NCBI GenBank assembly: GCA_900547725.1
Contig: URHR01000033.1
Coordinates: 1 to 21,027 of the forward strand
Direction: 5' to 3'
Length of the DNA: 21,027 nucleotides
From: an uncultured Eubacteriales bacterium
GTDB lineage: Bacteria > Bacillota > Clostridia > Oscillospirales > CAG-272
Shown here: positions 14,323-20,980 of the stretch, piece by piece
Layout of the letters: each line of letters opens with the position of its first letter
Position numbering within the stretch: position 1 is the stretch's first letter
Translations under genes and position numbers: made by a program
Notes under the pieces: model-generated
The model's database searches: none
Seen by the model: only the letters and a program-made list of their open reading frames with translations
Told to the model about the DNA's origin: nothing

Positions 14323-14949
14323 ATGGCAAGATATACAGGACCTGTATGCAGACTGTGCCGCAGAGAAGGCACCAAGCTCTTTCTGAAGGGCGACCGCTGC
14401 ACCACCGGCAAGTGCGCACTGGACCGCAGAAGCACGGTTCCGGGTCAGCACGGCGCAGCAAACAAGAAAGTCAGAGAGTACGGAATGCAGCTTCGCGAGA
14501 AGCAGAAGACCAGAAGATACTACGGCGTGCTGGAGAAGCAGTTCGTCAACTACTTTGAAGAGGCTGACCGCAAGGAAGGCATGACGGGCGAGAACCTGAT
14601 CTGCCTGCTTGAGAGACGTCTGGACAATGTCGTTTACAGAATGGGCTTTGCAGCGTCTCACAAGGAAGCGCGCCAGTTGGTTCTGCACGGACATTTCACG
14701 CTCAACGGCAAGAAGGTCAATATTCCTTCGCTGATCGTCAAGGCAGGCGATGTCATCGCCGTCAAGGAGTCCAGCCGTTCGTCCGAGAAGTTCAAGGCTC
14801 TGGCGGAGTCTGCGGCTACGCATCACGCTCCGAAGTGGCTGGAAGTCAAGGCTGACGCGTTCACCGCGAAGGTTACCGCGCTTCCCGCAAGAGAGGACGT
14901 TGACTTCGACTTCAACGAACAGCTTATCGTCGAGCTTTATTCCAAGTAA
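14323..14949 (+). CDS. rpsD: 30S ribosomal protein S4, zinc-binding form
   Basis: S4 nucleates small-subunit assembly and in E. coli represses the alpha operon. The 208-residue product has an N-terminal zinc motif (C9-x2-C12, C26, C31 in VCRLCRREGTKLFLKGDRC and following) and the S4 RNA-binding domain LERRLDNVVYRMGF with QLVLHGHFTLNGKKVNIPS. Downstream is a 95-nt spacer holding a sizeable stem-loop before rpoA. Ribosome binding site GGGAGGT. Confidence 0.98.
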   Translation: MARYTGPVCRLCRREGTKLFLKGDRCTTGKCALDRRSTVPGQHGAANKKVREYGMQLREKQKTRRYYGVLEKQFVNYFEEADRKEGMTGENLICLLERRLDNVVYRMGFAASHKEARQLVLHGHFTLNGKKVNIPSLIVKAGDVIAVKESSRSSEKFKALAESAATHHAPKWLEVKADAFTAKVTALPAREDVDFDFNEQLIVELYSK

Positions 14950-14966
14950 TCCGCCCCGTTCCAGAT

Positions 14967-15000
14967 CGGTTCGGCGCGCGCGTTGCGCATGACCGAATCG
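14967..15000 (+). promoter_or_regulatory. Stem-loop between rpsD and rpoA
   Basis: An 8-bp outer stem (14967-14974 with 14993-15000, one G-U) leads through a small asymmetric internal loop to a 4-bp GCGC stem (14976-14979 with 14985-14988). The hairpin precedes the rpoA ribosome binding site AAGGAGG (about 15028-15034). Five T occur only about 17 nt later, so it is at best an inefficient terminator; an mRNA processing or protein-binding role is equally possible. Confidence 0.45.
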
Positions 15001-15044
15001 GGTTCGCAAGCTATCATTTTTGAATAAAAGGAGGTTTATTTGGA

Positions 15045-16022
15045 ATGATCGAGATCGAAAAGCCCAATATCACGACGTCTGATCTGAGTGAAGACGGCAG
15101 ACACGGAATCTTCATTGTTGAGCCTCTCGAGCGCGGCTACGGGATCACGCTGGGCAACTCCCTGCGCAGAGTTCTTATCAGCTCGCTTCCGGGTGTGGCG
15201 GTAACGAATATCAAGATCGACGGCGTTTTGCAGGAATTTTCCACGATTCCGGGCGTGACCGAGGATGTGACCGAGATCGTCCTGAACGTCAAGGGTATCA
15301 CGGCGAAGTTGCACTGCAACAGCCCCAAGACCGTTATCATTGACGTGACCGGTGAACGCGATGTCACTGCGGGCGATATCAAGCAGGACTCGGATATCGA
15401 AATCCTCAATCCCGAGCACCATATCGCAACGGTGGGCGAGAACGAGCGCTTCTACATGGAGCTGACGTTCGCACACGGTCGCGGCTATGTCTCGCAGGAG
15501 AGAAACAAGCAGCTGCACGCGCAGACGCTTGGCGTTACGGCGTTCGCGCCGATCGGTACGATTTATACCGATTCCATCTACACGCCGGTCTACAATGTCA
15601 AGTACACGGTGGACAACACGCGTGTGGGCAGTAACATCACGGATTACGATAAGCTCACGCTGGAAGTTCTGACCAACGGAACGATTTCCGCCAAGGAAGC
15701 GGTTTCGCTGGGCGCCAAGATCCTCAACGAGCATCTCAACCTGTTTGTGGATTTGTCCGATGAAGCAAAGAAGGCAGAGATCATGGTCGAGAGAGAAGAG
15801 ACCATCAAGGAAAAGGTCCTTGAGATGACCATTGAGGAGCTTGACATGTCCGTTCGCAGCTTCAACTGTCTGAAGCGCGCGGGCATTGACACGGTGGAGG
15901 ATCTGACCAACCGCACCGAGGAGGACATGATCAAGGTTCGTAACCTCGGTAAGAAATCTCTGGAGGAGGTCATCCAGAAGCTGCACAGCCTGGGGCTTGA
16001 CCTGCGCAGAGAAGAGGAATAA
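15045..16022 (+). CDS. rpoA: RNA polymerase alpha subunit
   Basis: Alpha nucleates RNA polymerase assembly and contacts promoter UP elements and activators. The 325-residue product has the alpha-NTD dimerisation/assembly region (GYGITLGNSLRRVLISSLPG, near 30-50; beta/beta' contact region further on) and the alpha-CTD helix-hairpin-helix region (SFNCLKRAGIDTVEDL and VRNLGKKSLEEV). The linker around 230-250 is acidic. Slightly longer than B. subtilis RpoA (about 314). Downstream gap to rplQ is 65 nt. Confidence 0.98.
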   Translation: MIEIEKPNITTSDLSEDGRHGIFIVEPLERGYGITLGNSLRRVLISSLPGVAVTNIKIDGVLQEFSTIPGVTEDVTEIVLNVKGITAKLHCNSPKTVIIDVTGERDVTAGDIKQDSDIEILNPEHHIATVGENERFYMELTFAHGRGYVSQERNKQLHAQTLGVTAFAPIGTIYTDSIYTPVYNVKYTVDNTRVGSNITDYDKLTLEVLTNGTISAKEAVSLGAKILNEHLNLFVDLSDEAKKAEIMVEREETIKEKVLEMTIEELDMSVRSFNCLKRAGIDTVEDLTNRTEEDMIKVRNLGKKSLEEVIQKLHSLGLDLRREEE

Positions 16023-16087
16023 GCGTCGGATCGCACAACGCAACAAGATGAAATACTTTTCCTATACAGCAGAAGGAGGGAAATCAA

Positions 16088-16795
16088 ATGCCCGGAACAA
16101 GAAAACTCGGCAGACCGACCGCGCACAGAGTAGCGATGCTGCGCGGAATGGTCACCTTACTGCTTGAGAACGGACAGATCGAAACCACGCTCGCAAGAGC
16201 CAAGGAAGTCCGCTCGATGGCAGAAAAAATGATTACACTCGGCAAAAAGAACACGCTGGCAAGCCGCCGTGCGGCGCTGGCTTATATCACCAAGGAGAGC
16301 GTGGTGACGAAGCTGTTCACCGAGATCGCTCCGTCCTACGCAGACCGCAACGGCGGTTACACCCGCATTCTCAAGCTCGGCAACCGCAGAGGTGACGCGG
16401 CTGAGATGGCGATCGTTGCACTGGTGAAGGACGAAAAGGCTGCGCAGACCGCTCCTGCGGCCACCGCAACCGAGGCTCCGAAGGCAGAGGCAACCGAGGC
16501 GGCTCCCGCAGAGAAGACGCCTGCAAAGAAGCCCGCCGCGAAGAAGACCACCGCCAAGAAGGCGGATGGCGAGACTGCGGAAAAGAAGCCTGCGGCGAAG
16601 AAGACCACGGCGAAGAAGACCACGACCGCCAAGAAGGCAGCTGCCGCTGACGGCGAAGCTGCTCCCGCAAAGAAGCCCGCGGCGAAGAAAACCACCGCGA
16701 AGAAGGCAACTGCGGCTGACGGTGAGGCTGCTCCCGCAAAGAAGCCCGCTGCAAAGAAGACCACCAAAAAGGCAGAGGAAACTCCTGCCGAGTAA
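16088..16795 (+). CDS. rplQ: 50S ribosomal protein L17 with long Ala/Lys-rich tail
   Basis: Residues 1-116 are ordinary L17: MPGTRKLGRPTAHRVAMLRG, TLARAKEVRSMAEKMITLGK and the YTRILKLGNRRGDAAEMA region; L17 lies near the tunnel exit and subunit interior. Residues 117-235 are an added low-complexity tail built from AAPAKKPAAKKTT-type units, with a repeat of about 23 residues (starting near 187 and near 210) and an alternating acidic start (EAPKAEATEAAPAEKT). It resembles histone H1 and AlgP-like tails in composition. GAAGGAGG precedes the ATG. It is the last gene of the run. Confidence 0.96.
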   Translation: MPGTRKLGRPTAHRVAMLRGMVTLLLENGQIETTLARAKEVRSMAEKMITLGKKNTLASRRAALAYITKESVVTKLFTEIAPSYADRNGGYTRILKLGNRRGDAAEMAIVALVKDEKAAQTAPAATATEAPKAEATEAAPAEKTPAKKPAAKKTTAKKADGETAEKKPAAKKTTAKKTTTAKKAAAADGEAAPAKKPAAKKTTAKKATAADGEAAPAKKPAAKKTTKKAEETPAE

Positions 16796-16826
16796 GGGGG
16801 ATGCGTGGGGACGCGCCGGGACGCGC

Positions 16827-16856
16827 CGGGGGAGCTTTCTGAAGAAAGCTCCCCCG
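16827..16856 (+). terminator. Perfect 13-bp hairpin after rplQ (weak tail)
   Basis: Arms 16827-16839 and 16844-16856 pair perfectly around the loop TGAA (stem CGGGGGAGCTTTC). It is preceded by a 10-nt tandem repeat of the ACGCGCCGGG type (16811-16830). No T run follows, so it is a transcript-stabilising or termination-assisting structure more than a classic intrinsic terminator. Confidence 0.5.
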
Positions 16857-16921
16857 AACCCCCGCAAAGACTTTCAACGCATTTTGGTTTGGTGCGAACA
16901 TACGGGTTTGCACAACAAAAG

Positions 16922-16948
16922 GAAGCCGACCAACGGTCGGCTTCTTTC
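16922..16948 (+). terminator. Intrinsic terminator of the ribosomal operon
   Basis: A 10-bp stem (16922-16931 with 16935-16944) closes a 3-nt loop and is followed by a short TTTC tail; an A-rich run lies upstream (16917-16920). It is the better-looking Rho-independent terminator candidate about 130 nt after the rplQ stop. Confidence 0.65.
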
Positions 16949-16971
16949 AGTCTGTAGACAAAGCAGTGAAA

Positions 16972-17130
16972 GTTTTCGCCCGCCTTTTTCAAAAGGCGGC
17001 GCAGTCGAGGGCGCGAAGCCCTCGTCGCCGTCCGCAGACGGCGAAACCCTCTTATCGGCGCTTTCTTTTTGCAGCTTTGCGAAGCAAAGTGTGCTTTTCT
17101 CTTTGCGCCTACATGGTCAAAGAAAAAGCG
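16972..17130 (+). repeat. Cluster of nested hairpins, candidate interspersed repeat
   Basis: Four hairpins follow one another: 16980-16988/16991-16999, 17006-17012/17018-17024, 17026-17032/17037-17043, and 17075-17080/17084-17089. The first three are enclosed by an outer TTTCGCC/GGCGAAA pair (about 16974-16980 and 17040-17046), giving an alternative fold, and imperfect inverted ends lie at about 17058-17071 and 17116-17130 (CGCTTT... and ...AAAGCG). There is no supported gene. The form suggests a REP-like or MITE-like element, or a complex terminator region. Only one copy is in this window. Confidence 0.45.
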
Positions 17131-17180
17131 TTGTTCAAATTCGCGTTTTTTGTGGCTAACGCCTTTTGTCTGCAGTTAGT

Positions 17181-17210
17181 GCCGCGCCCTATGGGCGCGG
17201 CGATTTTTTT
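17181..17210 (+). terminator. Strong terminator pointing at lacI-type gene
   Basis: Nine GC-rich pairs (17181-17189 with 17193-17201) close a 3-nt TAT loop and lead into GATTTTTTT on the plus strand. The T run ends in the stop codon of the minus-strand regulator (17209-17211). On the minus strand the same hairpin directly follows that stop but lacks a T tail. It would stop plus-strand read-through from the ribosomal operon before it becomes antisense to the regulator. Confidence 0.75.
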
Positions 17211-18252
17211 ACCGGTAGCAGCTCAGATTGGAGGAAAGGACGATGTGCGGTGTGGAGCAGACGCAACCGGTGACTTTTTTTCCTTCTGCAATCGCATGAT
17301 ACAGCAGATCCAGCGCGGTATAGCCCATGCTGAACGGGTTCTGGTAAATCGTTGCATTGACTGTCCCGTTTTCGATATAGGGGCAAAGCTCTGCAAAAAC
17401 ATCGGATGTCACGCATACCACCTTCCGGGACAGTCCGTGCTCTTCCAGATAGCGACAGATGGGAATGGAGTTCGCCGAGCTGACATAGATTGCCGCGAGA
17501 TTCGGGTGTGCCGCAAATGCCTCGCCGACCAACTCGGCGGCGCATTCGGGGGAGTCTTTGGTATCGTATACCGCGACAACGGGAAATCCGAATTTTTCAG
17601 AGGAGGCGCGGAAGGATTGGGTCAGAATCCGGTGCGGAATCGAGGATTGGTTTCCCGTAAACAACACGGTTTCGCGTGCGGGGGTGTTTCGCAGGAGCAT
17701 TCCGCAAAGCTCCGCAGCCATTTGTCCGATCACCTGATAGTTGCTCAGAGACGCAAACAATCGGTCGCTGTTTTCCAGATTGTAATGAACCGTGGCAACC
17801 CGAATCCCCGCCTTTGCCAAGCGGTTGATGTAGTCGACCACGCAGTCCTCATAGATCCCGCTGATGATGACCCCGTCGTAATGCTTCTCATAGAATTCAT
17901 CCAGTACAGACAAGGCTTCCTGCATGGTATGCTCGCCGCGTTGCAGAACGCGCATATCGCATTCCAGTTTATAATCCCTGAGATTGTTATACGCGTTGGC
18001 GATTCCGTTCTGTATCTCGGTATAAAAGTTTTTGATATAGCCGAAGTTCAGAACGCCGATATGAATCGGCTCCATCGACAGTCGGGACGCAATGCGGTTT
18101 GGCTTGTAACCGTATTTTTCTGCGGTACGCAAAATCATTTCCCGCTTTTCGCGGCTGAGGCGGGACTTGGGATCAAAAGCACGGCTGATGGCGGCAACCG
18201 AAACGCCAAGCTCTTGTGCAAGGGTGTAGACTGTAACCTTGTTTTCAGACAT
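17209..18252 (-). CDS. LacI-family transcriptional regulator
   Basis: A 347-residue cytoplasmic DNA-binding protein. The N-terminal helix-turn-helix and hinge read KVTVYTLAQELGVSVAAISRAF and PNRIASRLS at about residues 4-60; the remainder is a periplasmic-binding-protein-like ligand domain (for example IHIGVLNFGYIKNFYTEIQNG, then ISGIYEDCVVDY). The ligand is unknown, probably a sugar. Start at 18252 is chosen because AAGGAG precedes it on the minus strand (18257-18264) and a longer in-frame reading would run through the promoter. It is divergent from the ROK remnant and oxidoreductase on the plus strand, and convergent with rplQ. Confidence 0.93.
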   Translation of the reverse strand: MSENKVTVYTLAQELGVSVAAISRAFDPKSRLSREKREMILRTAEKYGYKPNRIASRLSMEPIHIGVLNFGYIKNFYTEIQNGIANAYNNLRDYKLECDMRVLQRGEHTMQEALSVLDEFYEKHYDGVIISGIYEDCVVDYINRLAKAGIRVATVHYNLENSDRLFASLSNYQVIGQMAAELCGMLLRNTPARETVLFTGNQSSIPHRILTQSFRASSEKFGFPVVAVYDTKDSPECAAELVGEAFAAHPNLAAIYVSSANSIPICRYLEEHGLSRKVVCVTSDVFAELCPYIENGTVNATIYQNPFSMGYTALDLLYHAIAEGKKVTGCVCSTPHIVLSSNLSCYR

Positions 18253-18278
18253 TTTGCTCTCCTTGTCCGTGATTTTGG

Positions 18279-18299
18279 TTGATATCACCATTATATCAA
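18279..18299. promoter_or_regulatory. Candidate operator, TTGATAT-n7-ATATCAA
   Basis: Perfect 7-bp inverted repeat arms (18279-18285 and 18293-18299) with a 7-nt spacer overlap the -10 of the regulator's promoter. Its place suits autorepression, or repression in the other direction of the plus-strand genes. It lacks the central CG pair common in LacI operators, so binding of this particular regulator is only a guess. Confidence 0.4.
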
Positions 18300-18318
18300 A
18301 AAAAGTGACATTTGTCAA
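18290..18318 (-). promoter_or_regulatory. Perfect consensus promoter of the LacI-type gene
   Basis: On the minus strand TTGACA (18313-18318) and TATAAT (18290-18295) are separated by exactly 17 nt; both hexamers match consensus. The start codon lies 38 nt downstream of the -10. A 5-bp palindrome TGACA/TGTCA (18306-18317) overlaps the -35, and a 7-bp one overlaps the -10, consistent with repression. Confidence 0.9.
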
Positions 18319-18354
18319 GTATTCGGGGCGGGCAATGTGACAAGAAATGCAATT

Positions 18355-18549
18355 GTGAGGACTTTTTCGAAGATCGGAATTGATATCGGCGGCACGGGAT
18401 GCGCCGTCTTGCAGGCGGACGGTACGGAAACATTCCGAACCGCGTTGCATTCTCGACTTTTCGATCAGACCCGTCGGAATGCTGACCGGAATGTGCGAAA
18501 AATGTTAAACAAGCGGATTGTAACGGATAAAGACAAAAACGGGATTTGA
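18355..18549 (+). pseudogene. Remnant of a ROK-family sugar kinase N-terminus
   Basis: A plus-strand frame from GTG 18355 encodes FSKIGIDIGGTGCAVLQADGTE, close to the phosphate-binding start of ROK kinases and repressors (DIGGT with following strand and DG turn). After about 25 residues the similarity fades and the frame stops at 18547-18549. No ribosome binding site is seen before it. At 65 residues it cannot be a functional kinase (about 300). It sits between the LacI-type regulator and the oxidoreductase, so it may be the scar of a kinase once belonging to this locus. It may also be chance. Confidence 0.4.
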
Positions 18550-18558
18550 TGCTATAAT
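18530..18558 (+). promoter_or_regulatory. Promoter of the Gfo/Idh/MocA gene
   Basis: A perfect -10 TATAAT (18553-18558) has an extended TGC just before it; a partial -35 AAGACA (18530-18535) lies 17 nt upstream. Transcription would begin near 18565, where a small GCGGA/TCCGC hairpin (18566-18570 with 18575-18579) forms the start of the message and leaves a leader of about 40 nt before the ATG. The rest of 18253-18606 holds the regulator's promoter, the palindromes and the kinase-like remnant. Confidence 0.75.
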
Positions 18559-18606
18559 GCAGATAGCGGAAAAATCCGCAAAGTCTTTGAAAATGGGGAT
18601 GATTCT

Positions 18607-19668
18607 ATGAAAAAACATTGCATTGCGGTCATCGGTTGCGGAAGAATCGCGCAGAACGCGCACCTTCCGGCATTTACAAAAATGGATAATGTCCGGGTGA
18701 AGTACGCCTGCGATCTGATTGCGGAGAAGGCGGAAAAAGCGGTTCGCGATTTCGGCTGCGAGCAGGCGATTACCGACTACAATATCGCGCTGAAAGATCC
18801 GGAAGTGGAAGCGGTCTGGGTTCTGACTCCGAACTATGCGCACTACACGGTTGCCATGGACGCGCTCCGCGCAGGCAAGCACGTGCTGTGCGAAAAGCCG
18901 ATTACCGTCAGCTATCCGCTTTCCTGCGAAATGGCGGCGGAAGCAAACAAGCAGGGGAAGCTGCTGAACATCGGCGTCTGCAACCGGTATCAGAAGTCGG
19001 TGGAGATGATCGAGGCGCTGAACGCTTCGGGTAAACTCGGCAATCTCTATCATGTATATTGCTCGTTCCGCAACTATCGCAGCATTCCGGGACTGGGCGG
19101 CGCTTTTACAACCAAGGAGCAGTCCGGCGGCGGTGTACTGATTGACTGGGGCATTCACTTCCTTGACCTGATCCTGTACGTGCTGGGCGGCGCAAAACTC
19201 AAGACCGTCACCTGTGACACCTACAACGAAATGGCAAAGAACATGAAGGATTATGTTTACAAGTCGATGTGGGCGGAGGATACCAAGGATCTGAACGGCA
19301 CCAACGACGTGGACGATATGGTTACGGGCTACATCCGCACCGATAAGGCAAGCATTTCCTTCAACGGCGCATGGGCGCAGAACATCGGCGAGGACGAGAT
19401 GTTCGTCGACTTCATGGGCGATAAGGGCGGTATCCGTCTCCACTACGGAAAAGACTTTGAGTGGTGGACGGTTGAGGACGGCACGCTGATGAAGAAGCAG
19501 CCGCTCTACAGGATTCCGGATATGTACCAGAAGGAAGACGAGGCGTTCCTTGCTGCCATTGAGACCGGTGAGCACACCAAGACGCACATCGACAACATTC
19601 TGGAGAGTGCCAAGCTGTTGCAGGCGCTCTACGATTCGGCTGAGCAGAAGAAGGAACTGACCTTCTGA
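18607..19668 (+). CDS. Gfo/Idh/MocA-family NAD(P)-dependent oxidoreductase
   Basis: A 353-residue dehydrogenase of the glucose-fructose oxidoreductase/inositol dehydrogenase type. The Rossmann nucleotide-binding start is IAVIGCGRIAQNAHLPAF (6-23); the family EKP motif is at 96-98 (CEKPITVS); the catalytic region GGGVLIDWGIHFLD spans about 174-187, with D180 and H184 as likely active-site residues. Substrate cannot be read off; sugars, inositols or sugar acids are typical. The ATG follows GGGGATGATTCT. It has its own promoter and a strong terminator, so it is likely monocistronic. It is flanked by a LacI-type and an AraC-type regulator. Confidence 0.93.
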   Translation: MKKHCIAVIGCGRIAQNAHLPAFTKMDNVRVKYACDLIAEKAEKAVRDFGCEQAITDYNIALKDPEVEAVWVLTPNYAHYTVAMDALRAGKHVLCEKPITVSYPLSCEMAAEANKQGKLLNIGVCNRYQKSVEMIEALNASGKLGNLYHVYCSFRNYRSIPGLGGAFTTKEQSGGGVLIDWGIHFLDLILYVLGGAKLKTVTCDTYNEMAKNMKDYVYKSMWAEDTKDLNGTNDVDDMVTGYIRTDKASISFNGAWAQNIGEDEMFVDFMGDKGGIRLHYGKDFEWWTVEDGTLMKKQPLYRIPDMYQKEDEAFLAAIETGEHTKTHIDNILESAKLLQALYDSAEQKKELTF

Positions 19669-19685
19669 AACCGTTCGGGCGGACA

Positions 19686-19751
19686 ACCCGCAGCCGTTCC
19701 GCAAAACTCCGTGAAAACGGAGGGCGGAACGGTTGCGGGTCAAATTTTTTC
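19686..19751 (+). terminator. Large nested-hairpin terminator after the oxidoreductase
   Basis: A 16-bp stem (19687-19702 with 19724-19739, one G-U, closed by an extra A-T pair) encloses a second 6-bp hairpin (19707-19712 with 19717-19722) whose loop is GAAA. TTTTTTC follows at 19745-19751. It separates the oxidoreductase transcript from the AraC-type gene, whose promoter begins 7 nt further on. Confidence 0.85.
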
Positions 19752-19757
19752 TTTCTC

Positions 19758-19786
19758 TTGAAAAATCCGGGGGAATGTGGTATACT
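19758..19786 (+). promoter_or_regulatory. Promoter of the AraC-type regulator
   Basis: TTGAAA (19758-19763) and TATACT (19781-19786) are spaced 17 nt, with an extended TGG just before the -10. Transcription would start about 19793 and yield a leader of about 30 nt. The promoter position excludes in-frame upstream starts such as 19733 for the regulator. Confidence 0.8.
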
Positions 19787-19822
19787 GAAACCGTACCCAA
19801 AAAACGGCGGGAGGGGAGACCG

Positions 19823-20758
19823 ATGGACAAAAAGCAATTACAGGCGCGGATCGATCAGGAATCCAGAAACGAGAGGAAACGGACCAGCTATGTCAATTCC
19901 CGGATGGAGGATTTCTATTTTTCGGATTTTGCGCCGCACAAGCTGAACAATCTGATCGCTCCGATGCAGGCGGGAATTACGCACCCGGACCCGGAGTATT
20001 ACTGCTATCCTGCGAGCACGGACAAGGTTGCGCCCCGGCTGCTGGTGCTGGAATATGTGGTGAAAGGAAAAGGATATATCGAATACAAGGGCAAGACATA
20101 CACGGTCAAGGCCGGGGACAGCTATATCATTAACCGGATCTGCGGGCATCGGTGGTATGCCGATCCGGATGATCCGTATGAGAAAAAGTGGGTCAACATC
20201 GGCGGGCGGTTTTTGGAATCGCTGGCAATGGCGTATCAGATGACGGGCGGCGTGTATGTGGAACCGGTCAGCATTGAGGCGCAGATTGATGAGATGCACC
20301 GGATTCTTCTTTCTTACAATTTTCAGGATCCGCGGAAGGACAACCTGAAGCTGATGCATCAGGTGGTGGACATTTTCGACAAAATGAACTATACGCGCAA
20401 TGCCGAGCGGGAAAAGCCCGACCGCGTGATGTTCGAGCAGATCCGGAACTATGTGACCGCGAACCTTTTGTACGAGCAGTTAAGCCCGACCACCATCTGC
20501 AACTCCTTTTTCATCAGTTCCAGTACGCTGTTGCGGATGTTTGAAAAGAATGTCGGCATAACGCCCGCAAAATACATTGTTCTGCAACGGATCGAATATG
20601 CCAAGCAGCTGCTCCTGTCCACCGATTATACCGTTGACCGCATTTCGGGTTTCCTGTTCTTTTCCGGTTCACGGCATTTTTACAAGGTGTTCCGCGAGAC
20701 GGTCGGCATGGCGCCAACCGAGTGGCGGAAGAAAAATCTGAAAAAACAGGGACAATAG
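19823..20758 (+). CDS. AraC/XylS-family transcriptional regulator
   Basis: A 311-residue protein. An N-terminal cupin-like ligand-binding domain is visible around 70-125 (LLVLEYVVKGKGYIEYKGKT, VKAGDSYIINRICGH). The C-terminal double helix-turn-helix covers about 210-305: NSFFISSSTLLRMFEKNVG and ITPAKYIVLQRIEYAKQLL, then the second unit VDRISGFLFFSGSRHFYKVF with RETVGMAPTEWRKK. The start at 19823 follows GGGAGGGGAG and lies downstream of the promoter. Such proteins usually activate carbohydrate genes; the nearby oxidoreductase is one candidate target, but its true target may lie beyond the window. Confidence 0.93.
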   Translation: MDKKQLQARIDQESRNERKRTSYVNSRMEDFYFSDFAPHKLNNLIAPMQAGITHPDPEYYCYPASTDKVAPRLLVLEYVVKGKGYIEYKGKTYTVKAGDSYIINRICGHRWYADPDDPYEKKWVNIGGRFLESLAMAYQMTGGVYVEPVSIEAQIDEMHRILLSYNFQDPRKDNLKLMHQVVDIFDKMNYTRNAEREKPDRVMFEQIRNYVTANLLYEQLSPTTICNSFFISSSTLLRMFEKNVGITPAKYIVLQRIEYAKQLLLSTDYTVDRISGFLFFSGSRHFYKVFRETVGMAPTEWRKKNLKKQGQ

Positions 20759-20769
20759 GAAAAAGCTGT

Positions 20770-20798
20770 CAGCCGGACGGATGTCATCCGTCCGGCTG
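20770..20798. terminator. Hairpin after the AraC-type gene
   Basis: A perfect 13-bp stem (20770-20782 with 20786-20798) closes a 3-nt GTC loop 11 nt after the stop codon. On the plus strand it is followed by TATTGTGC, a poor tail; on the minus strand it is followed by TTTTTC. It probably ends the AraC-type transcript, and could also stop transcripts coming from the right. Confidence 0.65.
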
Positions 20799-20889
20799 TA
20801 TTGTGCAAATGCCACAATTATGCCGTTTCGATTTTGTTTGCATGACGAAAATATACGTGAACTGTTCTGAAAACTGACGATTTTATATC

Positions 20890-20918
20890 TTGAATTTGGA
20901 CGCAAAAAAAGGTATAAT
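20890..20918 (+). promoter_or_regulatory. Upstream promoter of a tandem pair
   Basis: TTGAAT (20890-20895), 17-nt spacer with a run of seven A, and TATAAT (20913-20918). It points to whatever lies beyond the window edge. Together with the second promoter it starts transcripts into the GACA repeat. Confidence 0.7.
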
Positions 20919-20945
20919 GGAAGCAGAAAAGTTTCGGAAAAAGGC

Positions 20946-20975
20946 TTGACAAGGAGGGCGCGGGTCATGTATAAT
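20946..20975 (+). promoter_or_regulatory. Downstream promoter of a tandem pair
   Basis: Perfect TTGACA (20946-20951) and perfect TATAAT (20970-20975) with an 18-nt, GC-rich spacer. Expected initiation near 20982 falls at the first units of the GACA repeat. The gene served is outside the window. Confidence 0.75.
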
Positions 20976-20980
20976 GCCTT

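Noticed and set aside
16566..17159. Plus-strand frame in another phase of the L17 tail and beyond
   Set aside because: Arg/Pro-rich product arises from the repetitive L17 tail in a shifted frame and crosses the terminators.
16966..18282. Plus-strand open frame of over 400 codons antisense to the LacI-type gene
   Set aside because: It reads through the hairpin cluster and terminator and then opposite a well-supported regulator; no ribosome binding site or domain.
18505..19830. Minus-strand open frame antisense to the oxidoreductase
   Set aside because: Opposes a clear Gfo/Idh/MocA gene, its promoter and its terminator; no family match.
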